Shown piece by piece: positions 56,501 to 64,000 of a DNA stretch of 64,000 nt. The notes under the pieces were generated by a model. That model was not told the DNA's origin. It searched no databases and saw nothing but the letters and a program-made list of their open reading frames with translations. Source of the stretch: JABCYV01 sp963729325 (lineage in GTDB: Bacteria > Acidobacteriota > Terriglobia > Terriglobales > Acidobacteriaceae); the NCBI GenBank assembly GCA_963729325.1, contig CAVSNS010000033.1, forward strand, positions 1 to 64,000, in the 5' to 3' direction. Each line of letters starts with the position of its first letter. Position 1 is the stretch's first letter. Made by a program: the position numbers and the translations under genes.

Positions 56501-56977
56501 CTGCGCTTTCACGGGTTTCCGCTAAAGATCGAAAATCAGCCGCCAGGTAACGTCCGCTACGTTTACGAAAAGGCGAGCGCCACCGGGCCGTACACAAGAC
56601 CCGTTGGCACTTACACGCGCTATGGCGACGTCCGGCCGCTGCTAACTGCTTCTGATGATCGTTTTGTTGTGCTTGGATCAGGTGATGAAGTTGCGCTCGA
56701 CTTTGACCCTTCGAAGGTTCCTGCCTTGCCCCAGGGATGGGTCCGCGATTACTTCTTCCAGGCCGCTGGATACGAGAAAGACATGGATTTCTATGCCGCC
56801 GAAGGCAGCACCGTCGATCCTCTGCCCTTCCACAACATGGGCACCTATCCCTATCCTGTGGGAAAATCATTTCCGCTGGATGACGTGCACCTCAACTACA
56901 CGCTCGACTACAACACGCGGCATATGTCAGGAAATGAGCCGAGGGGATACCGGTTCGACTACGGGCCAGCAAAATAA
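53504..56977 (+). CDS. TPR, FG-GAP and ASPIC/UnbV exported protein with extra C-terminal module
   Basis: 1157 residues in one frame. Signal peptide (AVFASVVLLFTFGILAAAPQ), about five TPRs (residues 35-200), then FG-GAP/VCBS repeats about 245-620 with calcium loops DYDSDGRLDIFL, DYDNDGATDLAV, DYDHDGDLDLYI, DFNHDGWMDLAF, DYDNDGWVDLVA and DYDNDGATDLLI. An ASPIC/UnbV domain (SAIGTKVEVFSDG, LTVGLGQAKEADVVRMLWPTG) follows. A 430-residue C-terminal module begins CPTLFVWDGHHYALVGDML and ends DYNTRHMSGNEPRGYRFDY. It lies 41 bases after its smaller homologue. Probably extracellular or outer-membrane; function unknown. Confidence 0.85.
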   Translation: MRSISAVFASVVLLFTFGILAAAPQNSSSPNPTSDAARLNNLGAAYMNQQLFEKGLKAFQDAAALDPNLQIAKLNQGIALLNLARIEPAKQLLEDAVKRNPNDAHAWFNLGLLYKNSDNAQGAVDAFHRVIAIDPNDADTWYFLGATYSQLKQYPQAIDAFQHALKLNPLHASAQFGISRAYQQSGDTTHAREHLQLFQHITQNKLGSPIGLAYGEQGQYSRAEESALAPTKVPPQIPVEFVDVTEQVGLLTKSSATTTNDLASYLGPGACFLDYDSDGRLDIFLPDNGPQGGMALYHNLGNGKFEDVTKQAGLDPKLHAIGCTAGDYDNDGATDLAVSFKDRVLLLHNEKNGTFRDATEAAGIRSAVATDPFPAFNVGLTFIDYDHDGDLDLYISRYSAGQDFDPRLQHTGGIAGSVAGRYNTMWRNNGNGSFTDVTGDTGLDEMSLTSVGTDYNNDRAVDVVLSSRTVFENPREGKFVRREVWPSEMPGAAVGIAVLDFNHDGWMDLAFTHWGAPGLTLWRNNQGKSFEQVELPKTDWVRAFGVAAIDYDNDGWVDLVAVGETADGKGEVSLFRNLGPDGFKDVTADVGLDKISLKDPRAIIDGDYDNDGATDLLITQNRGPAVLLKNEGGNKNHWLRLALRGLNDNKSAIGTKVEVFSDGIRQKFEIYGSSGYLGQNSLYLTVGLGQAKEADVVRMLWPTGVLQDEIEVTADREHSYTELDRRGSSCPTLFVWDGHHYALVGDMLGAGVVGHWIGPAQRNIPRPTEYIKVDRQTLREKNGKLSLRFMEPLEEVVYLDQVRLFAVDHPATFDVYPNEYFASSPPYPAFKVIASRNPHPPASARDDRGHDVLPDLLAHRYFGEFELLPFHGFTKLHSLELDLGEPYRGGPLWLLLHGEVEYFTATSMFAAYQAGVEGVPPYVEAQDGSGKWQRVIDDMGFPAGGARTMTADLTDKLPQGTQRIRISTNLQIYWDSILISRTEQDQNVRLTAVPLARADLRFHGFPLKIENQPPGNVRYVYEKASATGPYTRPVGTYTRYGDVRPLLTASDDRFVVLGSGDEVALDFDPSKVPALPQGWVRDYFFQAAGYEKDMDFYAAEGSTVDPLPFHNMGTYPYPVGKSFPLDDVHLNYTLDYNTRHMSGNEPRGYRFDYGPAK

Positions 56978-57049
56978 TCTGACGCCATTTACTTACGAAA
57001 TCGTTTTAGCATTGACATTCCCCGCTCCAGCATAATCCAATACGCGACA

Positions 57050-58423
57050 ATGGCAACCACTCAGCCGGGAACTGCCTCCGCTGCTCCTCGCCTTCGACGT
57101 TCACTTACGCTTTGGGACTTGATCTTCTACGGCATCATTGTCATTCAGCCGGTTGCACCCTTGTCTGTGTTTGGCGTGCTCAGTGATCGCGGCCGCGGGC
57201 ATGTCGTCACCACGGTCCTGATTGCTATGGTGGCGATGCTGTTCACCGCGATCAGCTACGGTCGGATGGCGCGTGCCTATCCTAGCGCGGGTTCGGCTTT
57301 CACCTATGTGGGTCAGGAGATCAATCCAGCGCTAGGTTATGTGACCGGCTGGAGCATGGTGATGGATTACATGCTGAATCCGATGATCTGTACAGTATGG
57401 TGCAGTCAGCAGGCCCACGTGTTTGCTCCCGGCGTTCCGTACAGCATTTGGGCCATCTTCTTTGCGTTGGTGTTCACCCTTCTCAATATCCAGGGAGTAA
57501 AGACGTCGGCGCGCGTTAACACCGGGTTGGCAGCCGGCATGGGCGTGGTGATCGCAATTTTCTTTGTCGCCGCGGCGCGATATGTCTTTGGGCATCCGCA
57601 CGGCGACACAGGCTTCTTCACCCGGCCTTTCTATGATCCCCAGATGTGGAACACGAAAGCCGTGCTGGGCGGCACTTCCATCGCCGTGCTCACCTACATC
57701 GGTTTTGACGGCATCTCCACTCTCTCCGAGGAGGCCGAGAACCCGCGGCGCAATATTTTGCTGGCTACCGTGCTTACTTGCCTCGTGATCGGTATTCTTT
57801 CCGCGATCGAAGTGTATGCCGCGCAGTTGATATGGCCGGCCTCTGAGCCATTCCCCAACGTCGACGCCGCGTTTACCTTCGTTGCTGCACGTGCCTGGCA
57901 GCCCTTGCTCGTGATCGTCGGATTCACGCTGCTGGTGGCAAATTTCGGGTCCGGCATGGGATCGCAATTGGGCGCCGCGCGCTTGTTATATGGCATGGGA
58001 CGCAGCAACGCATTGCCCAGATCGTTCTTCGGAGCCGTAGATCCAAAGCGGCATGTGCCTCGCAATAACGTGGTTTTCGTGGGAGTGATGGCGCTGGGTG
58101 CTGCGCTGCTGGTCAACTATGGGTTATTCAGTTATGGCTTGGGCGCGGAGATGTTGAACTTCGGAGCGCTGATCGCGTTCATGGGAGTTAATGCGGCGGC
58201 GTTCGTGCGCTACTATCTCCGCAACGAAGAAAAGAAACTGACGAATCTGATTCCGCCGATCGCAGGATTCCTGATCTGCTTGCTGCTCTGGCTGAACCTG
58301 AGCCGCCCCGCTAAAATCGCGGGCACAGTCTGGATGGTGGTCGGCATCGCCTTCGGGGCTTGGAAGACGCGCGGTTTCCAGGGCAACCTTGTGGATTTCG
58401 AACTCCCACCGGAAGAAAGTTAA
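57050..58423 (+). CDS. APC-family amino-acid permease
   Basis: 457 residues with about twelve TM helices. SLTLWDLIFYGIIVIQPVAPLSVFG is the first helix (G-I-I unwound region), YPSAGSAFTYVGQEINPALGYVTGWSMVMDYMLNP and GFDGISTLSEEAENPRRNILLATVLTCL follow the LeuT-fold pattern of amino-acid/polyamine/organocation transporters. The substrate cannot be read from the sequence. 72 bases separate it from the upstream gene and 47 from the downstream membrane protein, so it may form a pair with the latter. Confidence 0.87.
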   Translation: MATTQPGTASAAPRLRRSLTLWDLIFYGIIVIQPVAPLSVFGVLSDRGRGHVVTTVLIAMVAMLFTAISYGRMARAYPSAGSAFTYVGQEINPALGYVTGWSMVMDYMLNPMICTVWCSQQAHVFAPGVPYSIWAIFFALVFTLLNIQGVKTSARVNTGLAAGMGVVIAIFFVAAARYVFGHPHGDTGFFTRPFYDPQMWNTKAVLGGTSIAVLTYIGFDGISTLSEEAENPRRNILLATVLTCLVIGILSAIEVYAAQLIWPASEPFPNVDAAFTFVAARAWQPLLVIVGFTLLVANFGSGMGSQLGAARLLYGMGRSNALPRSFFGAVDPKRHVPRNNVVFVGVMALGAALLVNYGLFSYGLGAEMLNFGALIAFMGVNAAAFVRYYLRNEEKKLTNLIPPIAGFLICLLLWLNLSRPAKIAGTVWMVVGIAFGAWKTRGFQGNLVDFELPPEES

Positions 58424-58470
58424 TAATTTCGGTAGTTCCAGGACAGCTTCGGCCCTGATCAGGAGGAACT

Positions 58471-59049
58471 ATGCTGAGATCGTTAATACTTGGGACCATC
58501 CTGGGCGGGTTGGTGGCTTTTGTGTGGAGCAGCGTTTCGTGGGAACTACTGGGATGGCACGAGAAGACGCTGGTCAGCTTTCAGAATGACGAGGAGGTAT
58601 CCGCCCTAATCGCCTCGCACGCCCCAAAAGACGGAACCTACATTCTGCCCGGCATGCCGCCGACCGAAGGCATGACTGCGGAACAGCAGAAAGCGGCGAA
58701 AGCAGCACTGATGGAGAGGATGCAAAAGGGGCCCATTATGATTGCGGCGGTACGGCGCGGCGGATTTGGCTCATTCGCCCGGGGCCTAATTATTCAAGTT
58801 TTGAGCCTGATGGCGGCGGCATTCCTGCTCACGTGGTTCTTGCTGCAAACGAGCGGCCTAAGTTACCGCAAACGAGTGATGTTTATCGCGATTGCAGGGC
58901 TGGCGGCAAGTGTGATCGTCGATCTTCCGAACTGGAATTGGTGGGGCTTTTCTGGCGTCTACACGGCGGTGAACCTTATTGATGTCACCATCACGTGGCT
59001 GCTTGCCGGGCTGGTCATCGCAAAGGTTGCCAAGCCACGACCAAATTAG
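58471..59049 (+). CDS. Conserved membrane protein, unknown function
   Basis: 192 residues with about four TM helices: SLILGTILGGLVAFVWSSVSW (3-23), LIIQVLSLMAAAFLLTWFLL, VMFIAIAGLAASVIVDLP and VTITWLLAGLVIAKV. A soluble loop (about 35-100) contains DGTYILPGMPPTEGMTAEQQ. GGAGGAAC at 58460-58467 places the ATG at 58471. I do not recognise a family with a known function. Confidence 0.75.
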   Translation: MLRSLILGTILGGLVAFVWSSVSWELLGWHEKTLVSFQNDEEVSALIASHAPKDGTYILPGMPPTEGMTAEQQKAAKAALMERMQKGPIMIAAVRRGGFGSFARGLIIQVLSLMAAAFLLTWFLLQTSGLSYRKRVMFIAIAGLAASVIVDLPNWNWWGFSGVYTAVNLIDVTITWLLAGLVIAKVAKPRPN

Positions 59050-59216
59050 CCGCGGAGCTGCAGAATGACTCCAGTCAGCTTGCGGTTTGCCTTTGAACCG
59101 CGTTCCAGATTTCTTGGCCGCTGGGTAAAAGCGAATGCCGGCGCTGGCGCCACTGATCAGCCTGACTTGTAGTTTATAATCGTAGGTTCCGCTACATACT
59201 TCGGAGTTGCGAAAAG

Positions 59217-61209
59217 ATGATTCGATTTCTGCAAACCCCTGGCCCGACAAAAAAGATTGTTCTCGGGGGCCTGTTGTTAATCATTTGCGCCGCCATGGTG
59301 ATCACGCTGGTTCCTGGTGGCGTTGGTTCCAGCTTCGGCCTCGGCGCCCCTGGGCAAGGGGTGGTCGCCAAAGTGGCAGGCGCGGACGTGACCACGCTCG
59401 AAGTGGAACGCGAAGCTAAACAAATGTTGCAGCAGCAATTTCCTCGGGGTGGTGCTCAGACCTCGATGTTGCTTCCGTTCTTCGCGCAGCGGGCTGCAGA
59501 CACGCTAATTAATCGACAACTTGTGCTCGGGGAAGCAGAGCGCCTTGGACTGCGTGCTGGCGATCAAGAGGTACGCGATAGATTGCAGAATGAACCTCAA
59601 TTCGCCGCTGTATTTTTTCCCGGGGGAAAATTTATCGGGGAGTCCGCGTATGTGGAATTATTGCAGCAGCATGAACTGACTGTGCCCCAGTTCGAGGAAG
59701 GTGTAAAACACGAGATCGTCTTCGATAAGCTCCGAAATCTGGTCACTGGCGGCGCCGCGGTCACTGATGACGAAGTTCGGCAAGAGTTCATGAAACGCAA
59801 TACTAAAGTCAAGTTCGATTACGCTGTGCTGCGGAAAGAAGACATCCTCAAGGAAATCCATCCCAGCGACGCCGAGTTGAAAGCTTTTTACGAGCGCAAC
59901 AAGGCTACCTATAACAATTCCATTCCGGAGAAGCGCAAAGTCCGATACGCGCTGCTGGATACCTCAAAAATTGAAGCTCAAACTTCTGTCAGTCTGGCCG
60001 ATTTGCAGTCTTACTACAATCAGCATCGCGATGAATATCGGGTCCCTGACCAGGTGAACGTCCGTCATATTCTGATCAAGACTCCTCCGGTGGGCCCTGA
60101 CGGCAAAGTCGATCCCAAGAGTGTGGAAGAAGCGCGCAAGAAAGCGGAGGATGTTCTGAAGCAGTTGAAGGCGGGCGCGAAGTTTGAAGATCTGGCCAAG
60201 AAATACTCCGAAGATCCCGGAAGCGCCAAGAATGGCGGAGGGTTAGGCTGGATCGGGCGAGGCCGCACCGTCCCTGAGTTTGAAAAGGCCTCCTTTTCGT
60301 TGCCCAAAGGAGGCACCAGTGAGCTGGTGCAGAGCAGCTTTTGGTTTCCACATCATCCACGTCGACGACAAGCAGGATGCGCACCTGAAGACGCTAGACG
60401 AGGTAAAGAGCCAGATTGAACCGCTCATCAGGCAGCAGAAAGCCAACAGTGCGGCCGACAGCCAGGCGAACGCATTGCTTACGGACGCGCGCGCTATGGG
60501 GCTAGAGAAAGCTGCCACCGCCAAGGGGCTCAATGTGGTCACAACTGATTTCATCAGCCGCACTGATTCTCTGCCTGGCGTCGGTCCTGCGCCCCAGTTG
60601 ATGATGCCATATTCAGCCAGAAAGAGAACGCCCCTGCGGAGCAGGCGCAATTGCCCCACGGATATGCCATATTCGAAGTATTGGCAATAAAGCCTCCCGC
60701 CACGCCTACCTTCGAAGAGATTCGCAGCCGCGTGGAAACTGAGTTCAAGAACGAACGCTCAGCGGCCTTGCTTTCACAAAAAACCCAGGAGCTCGCCGAT
60801 CGCGCCAAAGCGCAGCACGATTTAAAGAAGGCTGCCAAGGAATTAGGGGCGACGGTAAAGACGAGTGATTTTGTGCTCCCTGACGGGCAGGTGCCGGATC
60901 TCGGCTCTATGGCCGGTGGCGCCTCAGTTGCCTTCACCCTGAAGGCGGGAGACATCAGTGGTCCGATCAACAATGGCAACACCGGCGCCGTATTGGCGAT
61001 TCTTGAGAAACAGGAGCCTCCTGCCGGAGACTTTGCCGCTAAGCGAGACGAGATTCGTGAGTCGCTCTTACAGAACAAGCAACAGGAAATCTTTGGCCTG
61101 TTTCGTCGCGAACCTGCACGACCAGATGGAGAAATCTGGAAAGATCAAGATCAACCAGGAAGAGATGAAAAAACTGAGTCGCGCCCAGGGCGGGGAAGAG
61201 GGCGAGTAA
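59217..61209 (+). CDS. PpiD/SurA-type peptidyl-prolyl isomerase (frameshifted)
   Basis: About 660 residues. One N-terminal TM helix (IVLGGLLLIICAAMVITLV), a SurA-N-like chaperone segment (LINRQLVLGEAERLGLRAGDQEVRDRL), then a parvulin domain with VNVRHILIKTPP and AKKYSEDPGSAKNGGGLGWIGRGRTVPEFEKASFSLPKGG. Frame one stops at 60419; after indels near 60344 (+1), 60605 (-1) and 61102 (+1) the protein continues to a TAA at 61207-61209 (HDQMEKSGKIKINQEEM then EEGE). It folds outer-membrane or periplasmic proteins from the membrane surface. PpiD is the better match because of the anchor. Confidence 0.87.
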
Positions 61210-61296
61210 CCTGGCTCTTCCGGCTGCAAGCGGGATTTAGTTCCTGAGGAGAACTGGTTTCCGGATCGAACCCTCATTGACATTAGACAGAGGAAG

Positions 61297-62828
61297 ATGC
61301 CATTTCCCCGCTTGACCGGAATTCTTCTTCACCCTACGTCGCTGCCGTCGCGCGGGGGTATCGGCGATTTTGGTCCAATCGCCTACAATTTCCTCGATTT
61401 TCTTGCTTCCGCTCGTCAAGGCTTGTGGCAGGTGCTGCCGCTAAATCCGCCAGCGAATGGAAATTCTCCCTACTCATCAACCTCGGCTTTTGCTGGAAAT
61501 CCACTGCTGATTAGCTTGGAACGGTTAGCTGAACGGGGCTGGATTGAGTCATCCCGTGTTCTTGGGCTGAGCGACGCCGTCGCCGCAATCGATTACGACG
61601 AAGTCCGCGCTCACAAGCTGCCACTCCTCAAACGGGCTGCCGGCAGTTTTCTGAACAAGGGGCCCTCCGGTGCGCATGCCAAATTTGACCGATTCTGTGC
61701 CGAGAATTCGTGGTGGCTGGAAGATTTTGTTCTTTTCGATTCCTTGCGCGATCGCTATGGCGGGCAGGCCTGGAATCATTGGCCCGCTGACTTGGCTCGT
61801 CGCGAACCGACCGCCCTTGAAGCTGCCCGCAAGGAACTAGCCTCGGAGATGGCGATTCGCCGGGTCATCCAGTTTGCGTTCTGGGAGCAGTGGCATGCTT
61901 TGAGACTGTACTGTGCCCAGCGATCGATTCGCGTAGTGGGAGACGTCGCGATTTTTGTCGACTACGATAGCGCCGATGTTTGGACCCACCGGATTTTTAT
62001 CGTCTCAGGGAGGATCTTCAGCCCGAAGTTGTGTCCGGCGTGCCTCCTGATGCTTTCAGCGCGACCGGCCAGCGCTGGGGCAATCCTCTCTACAATTGGG
62101 ATGTCATGCGCGCGCGAGGTTATGACTGGTGGATTCGTCGCCTGCGCTGGGCCACACAGACCTGCGATTACATTCGCCTCGATCATTTCCGCGGCTTCGA
62201 GCAGTTCTGGGAGATTCCCGCTCAGGAGCCAACGGCGATTCATGGCCGCTGGGTGGATGGGCCCAAGGACGAACTCTTCGACAAGCTTCGCGAAGAGCTC
62301 GGCGGGCTGCCGTTCTTTGCTGAAGATTTGGGTTACATCACACCAGAAGTGCATGCTCTGCGCGAGCGTCACCAGATTCCAGGTCTCGCCGTGCTCCAAT
62401 TTGGCTTTGGCAACCCCGGCGCTCACGCTTATCTGCCGCATCGTCTCACGCCCGACCGCGTCATCTATACCGGGACCCACGACAACGACACCGCGCTGGG
62501 TTGGTGGAACTCTGGTGCGACCGAATACGAACGCCGCAGTGTTAGCTCCTACGTCGGGAATTGCGATGACGGTGTCAACTGGGCTCTGATCCGCCTGGCT
62601 CAGAGCTCGGTTGCGAGCTTGTCCGTGGTTCCCTTGCAGGACGTACTTGGACTGGGCAGCGAAGCCCGCTTGAACACGCCCAGCGTTCACGAGGGGAACT
62701 ATCGCTGGCGCTGCGCGCCCGGGGCGTATACGCCAAAAATGGCGGAAGAGCTTGCTAGCCTTGCTGAAGTCACCGATCGTCTGCCACAGCCGGTCCCAAT
62801 GCCGCCGGAAGAAGAGTTTTCAGCCTAA
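61297..62828 (+). CDS. malQ: 4-alpha-glucanotransferase (amylomaltase) MalQ (frameshifted)
   Basis: About 510 residues, GH77. RLTGILLHPTSLPSRGGIGDFGPIAYNFLDFLA and WQVLPLNPPANGNSPYSSTSAFAGNPLLISLE start it; QRWGNPLYNWDVMRARGYDWWIRRL, YIRLDHFRGFEQFWEIPA (catalytic Asp), FFAEDLGYITPEVHAL (acid/base Glu) and YTGTHDNDTALGWW follow. A missing C near 61985 joins the two frames (WTHP then DFYRLREDLQ). It transfers maltodextrin segments in glycogen or starch use and partners functionally with the debranching enzyme at 2.4 kb. Confidence 0.92.
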
Positions 62829-62904
62829 GGGCAGTAAGATCTTACTCTCATGTAACGATCGATGCGGTTCACCTGCAGCGAACTTCGGATATCGGAAAAC
62901 GACT

Positions 62905-62934
62905 GAAAAAAGCCGGGATCTTTCGATCCCGGCT
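62905..62934 (-). terminator. Rho-independent terminator
   Basis: Ten-base perfect stem AGCCGGGATC (62911-62920) and GATCCCGGCT (62925-62934) with loop TTTC; on the minus strand it is followed by T6 (62910-62905). It ends minus-strand transcripts of the regulator gene at 63089 and may also slow plus-strand transcription from malQ. Confidence 0.8.
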
Positions 62935-62965
62935 TGCAGTTGGCAGGTTGCCCGGATAAAACTTT

Positions 62966-63005
62966 GTCATCCTGAGCGAGACGCTCGTTGACTCGCGAAG
63001 GACCT
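62966..63005 (+). repeat. GTCATCCTGAGC-type repeat unit
   Basis: GTCATCCTGAGCGAGACGCTCGTTGACTCGCGAAGGACCT-like unit (62966-63005): the start matches GTCATCCTGAGCG of 18861 and the end GAAGGACCT is shared. A hairpin GAGCGAGACGCTC lies between. Intergenic. Confidence 0.7.
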
Positions 63006-63088
63006 GGGTGAGCCGCCGCGCGCAATCCCGCTCCGCTGGATTGCAATAACGCGCCAGGCGAGAATCCTAAGTACGCGCTGCGCTGCAA

Positions 63089-63628
63089 CTACGCGCTGCG
63101 TCGCGGCCGGAGAGTCAAATCCCGGACCTGCGCCAGCACGCTCGACATCTGCAATCCATTAAGTTGCGTGATGAACGGCAGCAATTCCGCGATAAACTGA
63201 TCTTTCATCAGTTCCGCGATCTCCTCTTGGCGATTGCGTTCGCCGCCCGAGAGTAGGTCCGGCACAGTAACCTCGAGCGCCCGTGCCAGCCGCTCCAGTG
63301 AGGAAAGGGTCGGCGTGGCTTTCTCGTTTTCGATCTTGGAAACGTAGGTCCGCGGCACGGACATACGCGTGGCTAGTTGGCGCTGGCTGAGCCCGTTACG
63401 CAGACGCAGCGAGCGGATCGATGCCGCCAGGTTTAGGTGGCCGCGTCCGTTGCCATTTGTTGGCATCATCTGCGGCGGAGGTGGCACCAGTACTACTTCC
63501 GGCTCGTCTTCGTCTAACGAGGCGTGGCAGCGGCGGCAAAGATCGTTGGAAGTACGGAATTGAACCAGTTGGCAGCGATCACAGCGAACGACTTCCCTTG
63601 AATCTACAGGTGCAAGGGTGGTAGCCAT
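63089..63628 (-). CDS. Zinc-ribbon plus XRE-type HTH transcriptional regulator
   Basis: 179 residues. The N-terminus has two CxxC pairs (VRCDRCQLVQF and DLCRRCHASL) forming a zinc ribbon, a Pro/Asn linker, then an XRE helix-turn-helix (SIRSLRLRNGLSQRQLATRMSVPRTYVSKIENEKATPTLSSLERLARAL, split at about residues 72-122) and a C-terminal helical region with MKDQFIAELLPFITQLNG. The pairing is uncommon. It is divergent from an HD-domain gene, so it may regulate that gene and itself; the target is not known. Confidence 0.85.
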   Translation of the reverse strand: MATTLAPVDSREVVRCDRCQLVQFRTSNDLCRRCHASLDEDEPEVVLVPPPPQMMPTNGNGRGHLNLAASIRSLRLRNGLSQRQLATRMSVPRTYVSKIENEKATPTLSSLERLARALEVTVPDLLSGGERNRQEEIAELMKDQFIAELLPFITQLNGLQMSSVLAQVRDLTLRPRRSA

Positions 63629-63811
63629 CTAGGTGTGGGAGTTGCCAGAGCGGGCTTCTCCTGGAACACAAAACATCCTGGTTCCAACCTGCAGCGTAAT
63701 CTGCGGTACAACACCTGTGGATGTCAAGTAGATTCTGGTCTTAAAAGCGAAGTATCTTGTTCGAAAACCAAAATCAGCGGGCGAAAAACCGGAGAAAACA
63801 GGTAAGAAATC

Positions 63812-64000
63812 ATGAGCGATCGCGAACAGGCGTGGGGGTTACTAACTGAGTTCACTCAATCAGAGAGTTTGCGCAAGCACGCGCTGGCCGTCGAAGCCTG
63901 CATGCGCGCTTATGCCCGCAAGCATTCCGGAGACGAAGATCTCTGGGGCGTAGTCGGATTACTCCACGATTTTGATTACGACAAATATCCTAGCCTCGAC
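63812..64000 (+). CDS. HD-domain phosphohydrolase, N-terminal part, cut by window edge
   Basis: ATG 63812 with AGGTAAGAAATC upstream opens a frame that continues past 64000. The 63 visible residues start MSDREQAWGLLTEFTQSESL then RKHALAVEACMRAYA and GLLHDFDYDKYP, giving H...HD, the first metal ligands of an HD domain. Such proteins hydrolyse nucleotide or other phosphates. It is divergent from the zinc-ribbon regulator. The rest, including the remaining HD residues, is outside the window. Confidence 0.75.
   Translation, partial: MSDREQAWGLLTEFTQSESLRKHALAVEACMRAYARKHSGDEDLWGVVGLLHDFDYDKYPSLD

Noticed and set aside
57012..57036. TTGACA and CATAAT before the amino-acid permease
   Set aside because: Spacing of 13 bases is too short for a sigma-70 promoter.
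1..64000. CRISPR array, rRNA operon, prophage or insertion sequence
   Set aside because: Looked for regular direct repeats with spacers, rRNA-like stretches, and integrase or transposase genes; none is present in the window.

Overview
The window looks like a chromosomal segment of an Acidobacteriota bacterium, probably of the Terriglobia/Acidobacteriales type. This is an inference from gene content and style: a compact dcw cluster with PASTA-containing FtsI, tandem FG-GAP/ASPIC-UnbV proteins beside a multiheme cytochrome, PilZ proteins, GTCATCCTGAGC-type intergenic repeats and GC-rich coding. There is no rRNA gene to confirm it, and I see no prophage, insertion sequence or CRISPR array.

Layout. 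1-2.3 kb is a decayed patch: an open frame running off the left edge, a broken moaA, a small Rieske protein and a degenerate tRNA-Leu. 2.4-12.3 kb carries a glycogen debranching enzyme, a Nudix hydrolase, PhoU, a PhoB-like regulator, then a response regulator, histidine kinase, outer-membrane porin and cupredoxin-like protein in one direction. 12.4-17.5 kb holds a candidate structured RNA with a strong terminator and a divergent choline/glycine-betaine type cluster around a TetR regulator with a palindromic operator candidate. 17.5-23.7 kb encodes exported hydrolases (amidohydrolase, CocE-like, type I phosphodiesterase) and two small conserved proteins. 23.9-42.7 kb is the division and cell-wall cluster in the order mraZ, rsmH, small ORF, ftsL, ftsI, murE, murF, mraY, murD, ftsW, murG, murC, unknown, ftsQ, ftsA, ftsZ; murB and ddl are absent. 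42.7-48.7 kb is a mix of singletons: LysE exporter, pseudouridine synthase, GAF, rhodanese, NTF2-like, two PilZ proteins and an amidase. 48.9-57 kb is a three-gene unit of pentaheme cytochrome-TPR plus two FG-GAP/ASPIC proteins. 57-64 kb has an amino-acid permease, a membrane protein, a SurA/PpiD-type foldase, malQ, a zinc-ribbon/XRE regulator and the start of an HD-domain protein.

Caution for users: more than twenty single-base frameshifts interrupt otherwise well-conserved genes, including essential single-copy murE, mraY and murD. Most are +1 insertions that leave the protein intact on both sides. I read these as sequencing or assembly indels, so I annotate such loci as one gene with the break positions given. 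The moaA remnant also has an altered C-terminus and may be genuinely decayed.

The most interesting items are an intergenic repeat sitting in frame inside essential rsmH, an RNA candidate whose 5' hairpin can pair with its terminator, an unlisted 52-residue gene in the dcw cluster, and the cytochrome/FG-GAP unit.
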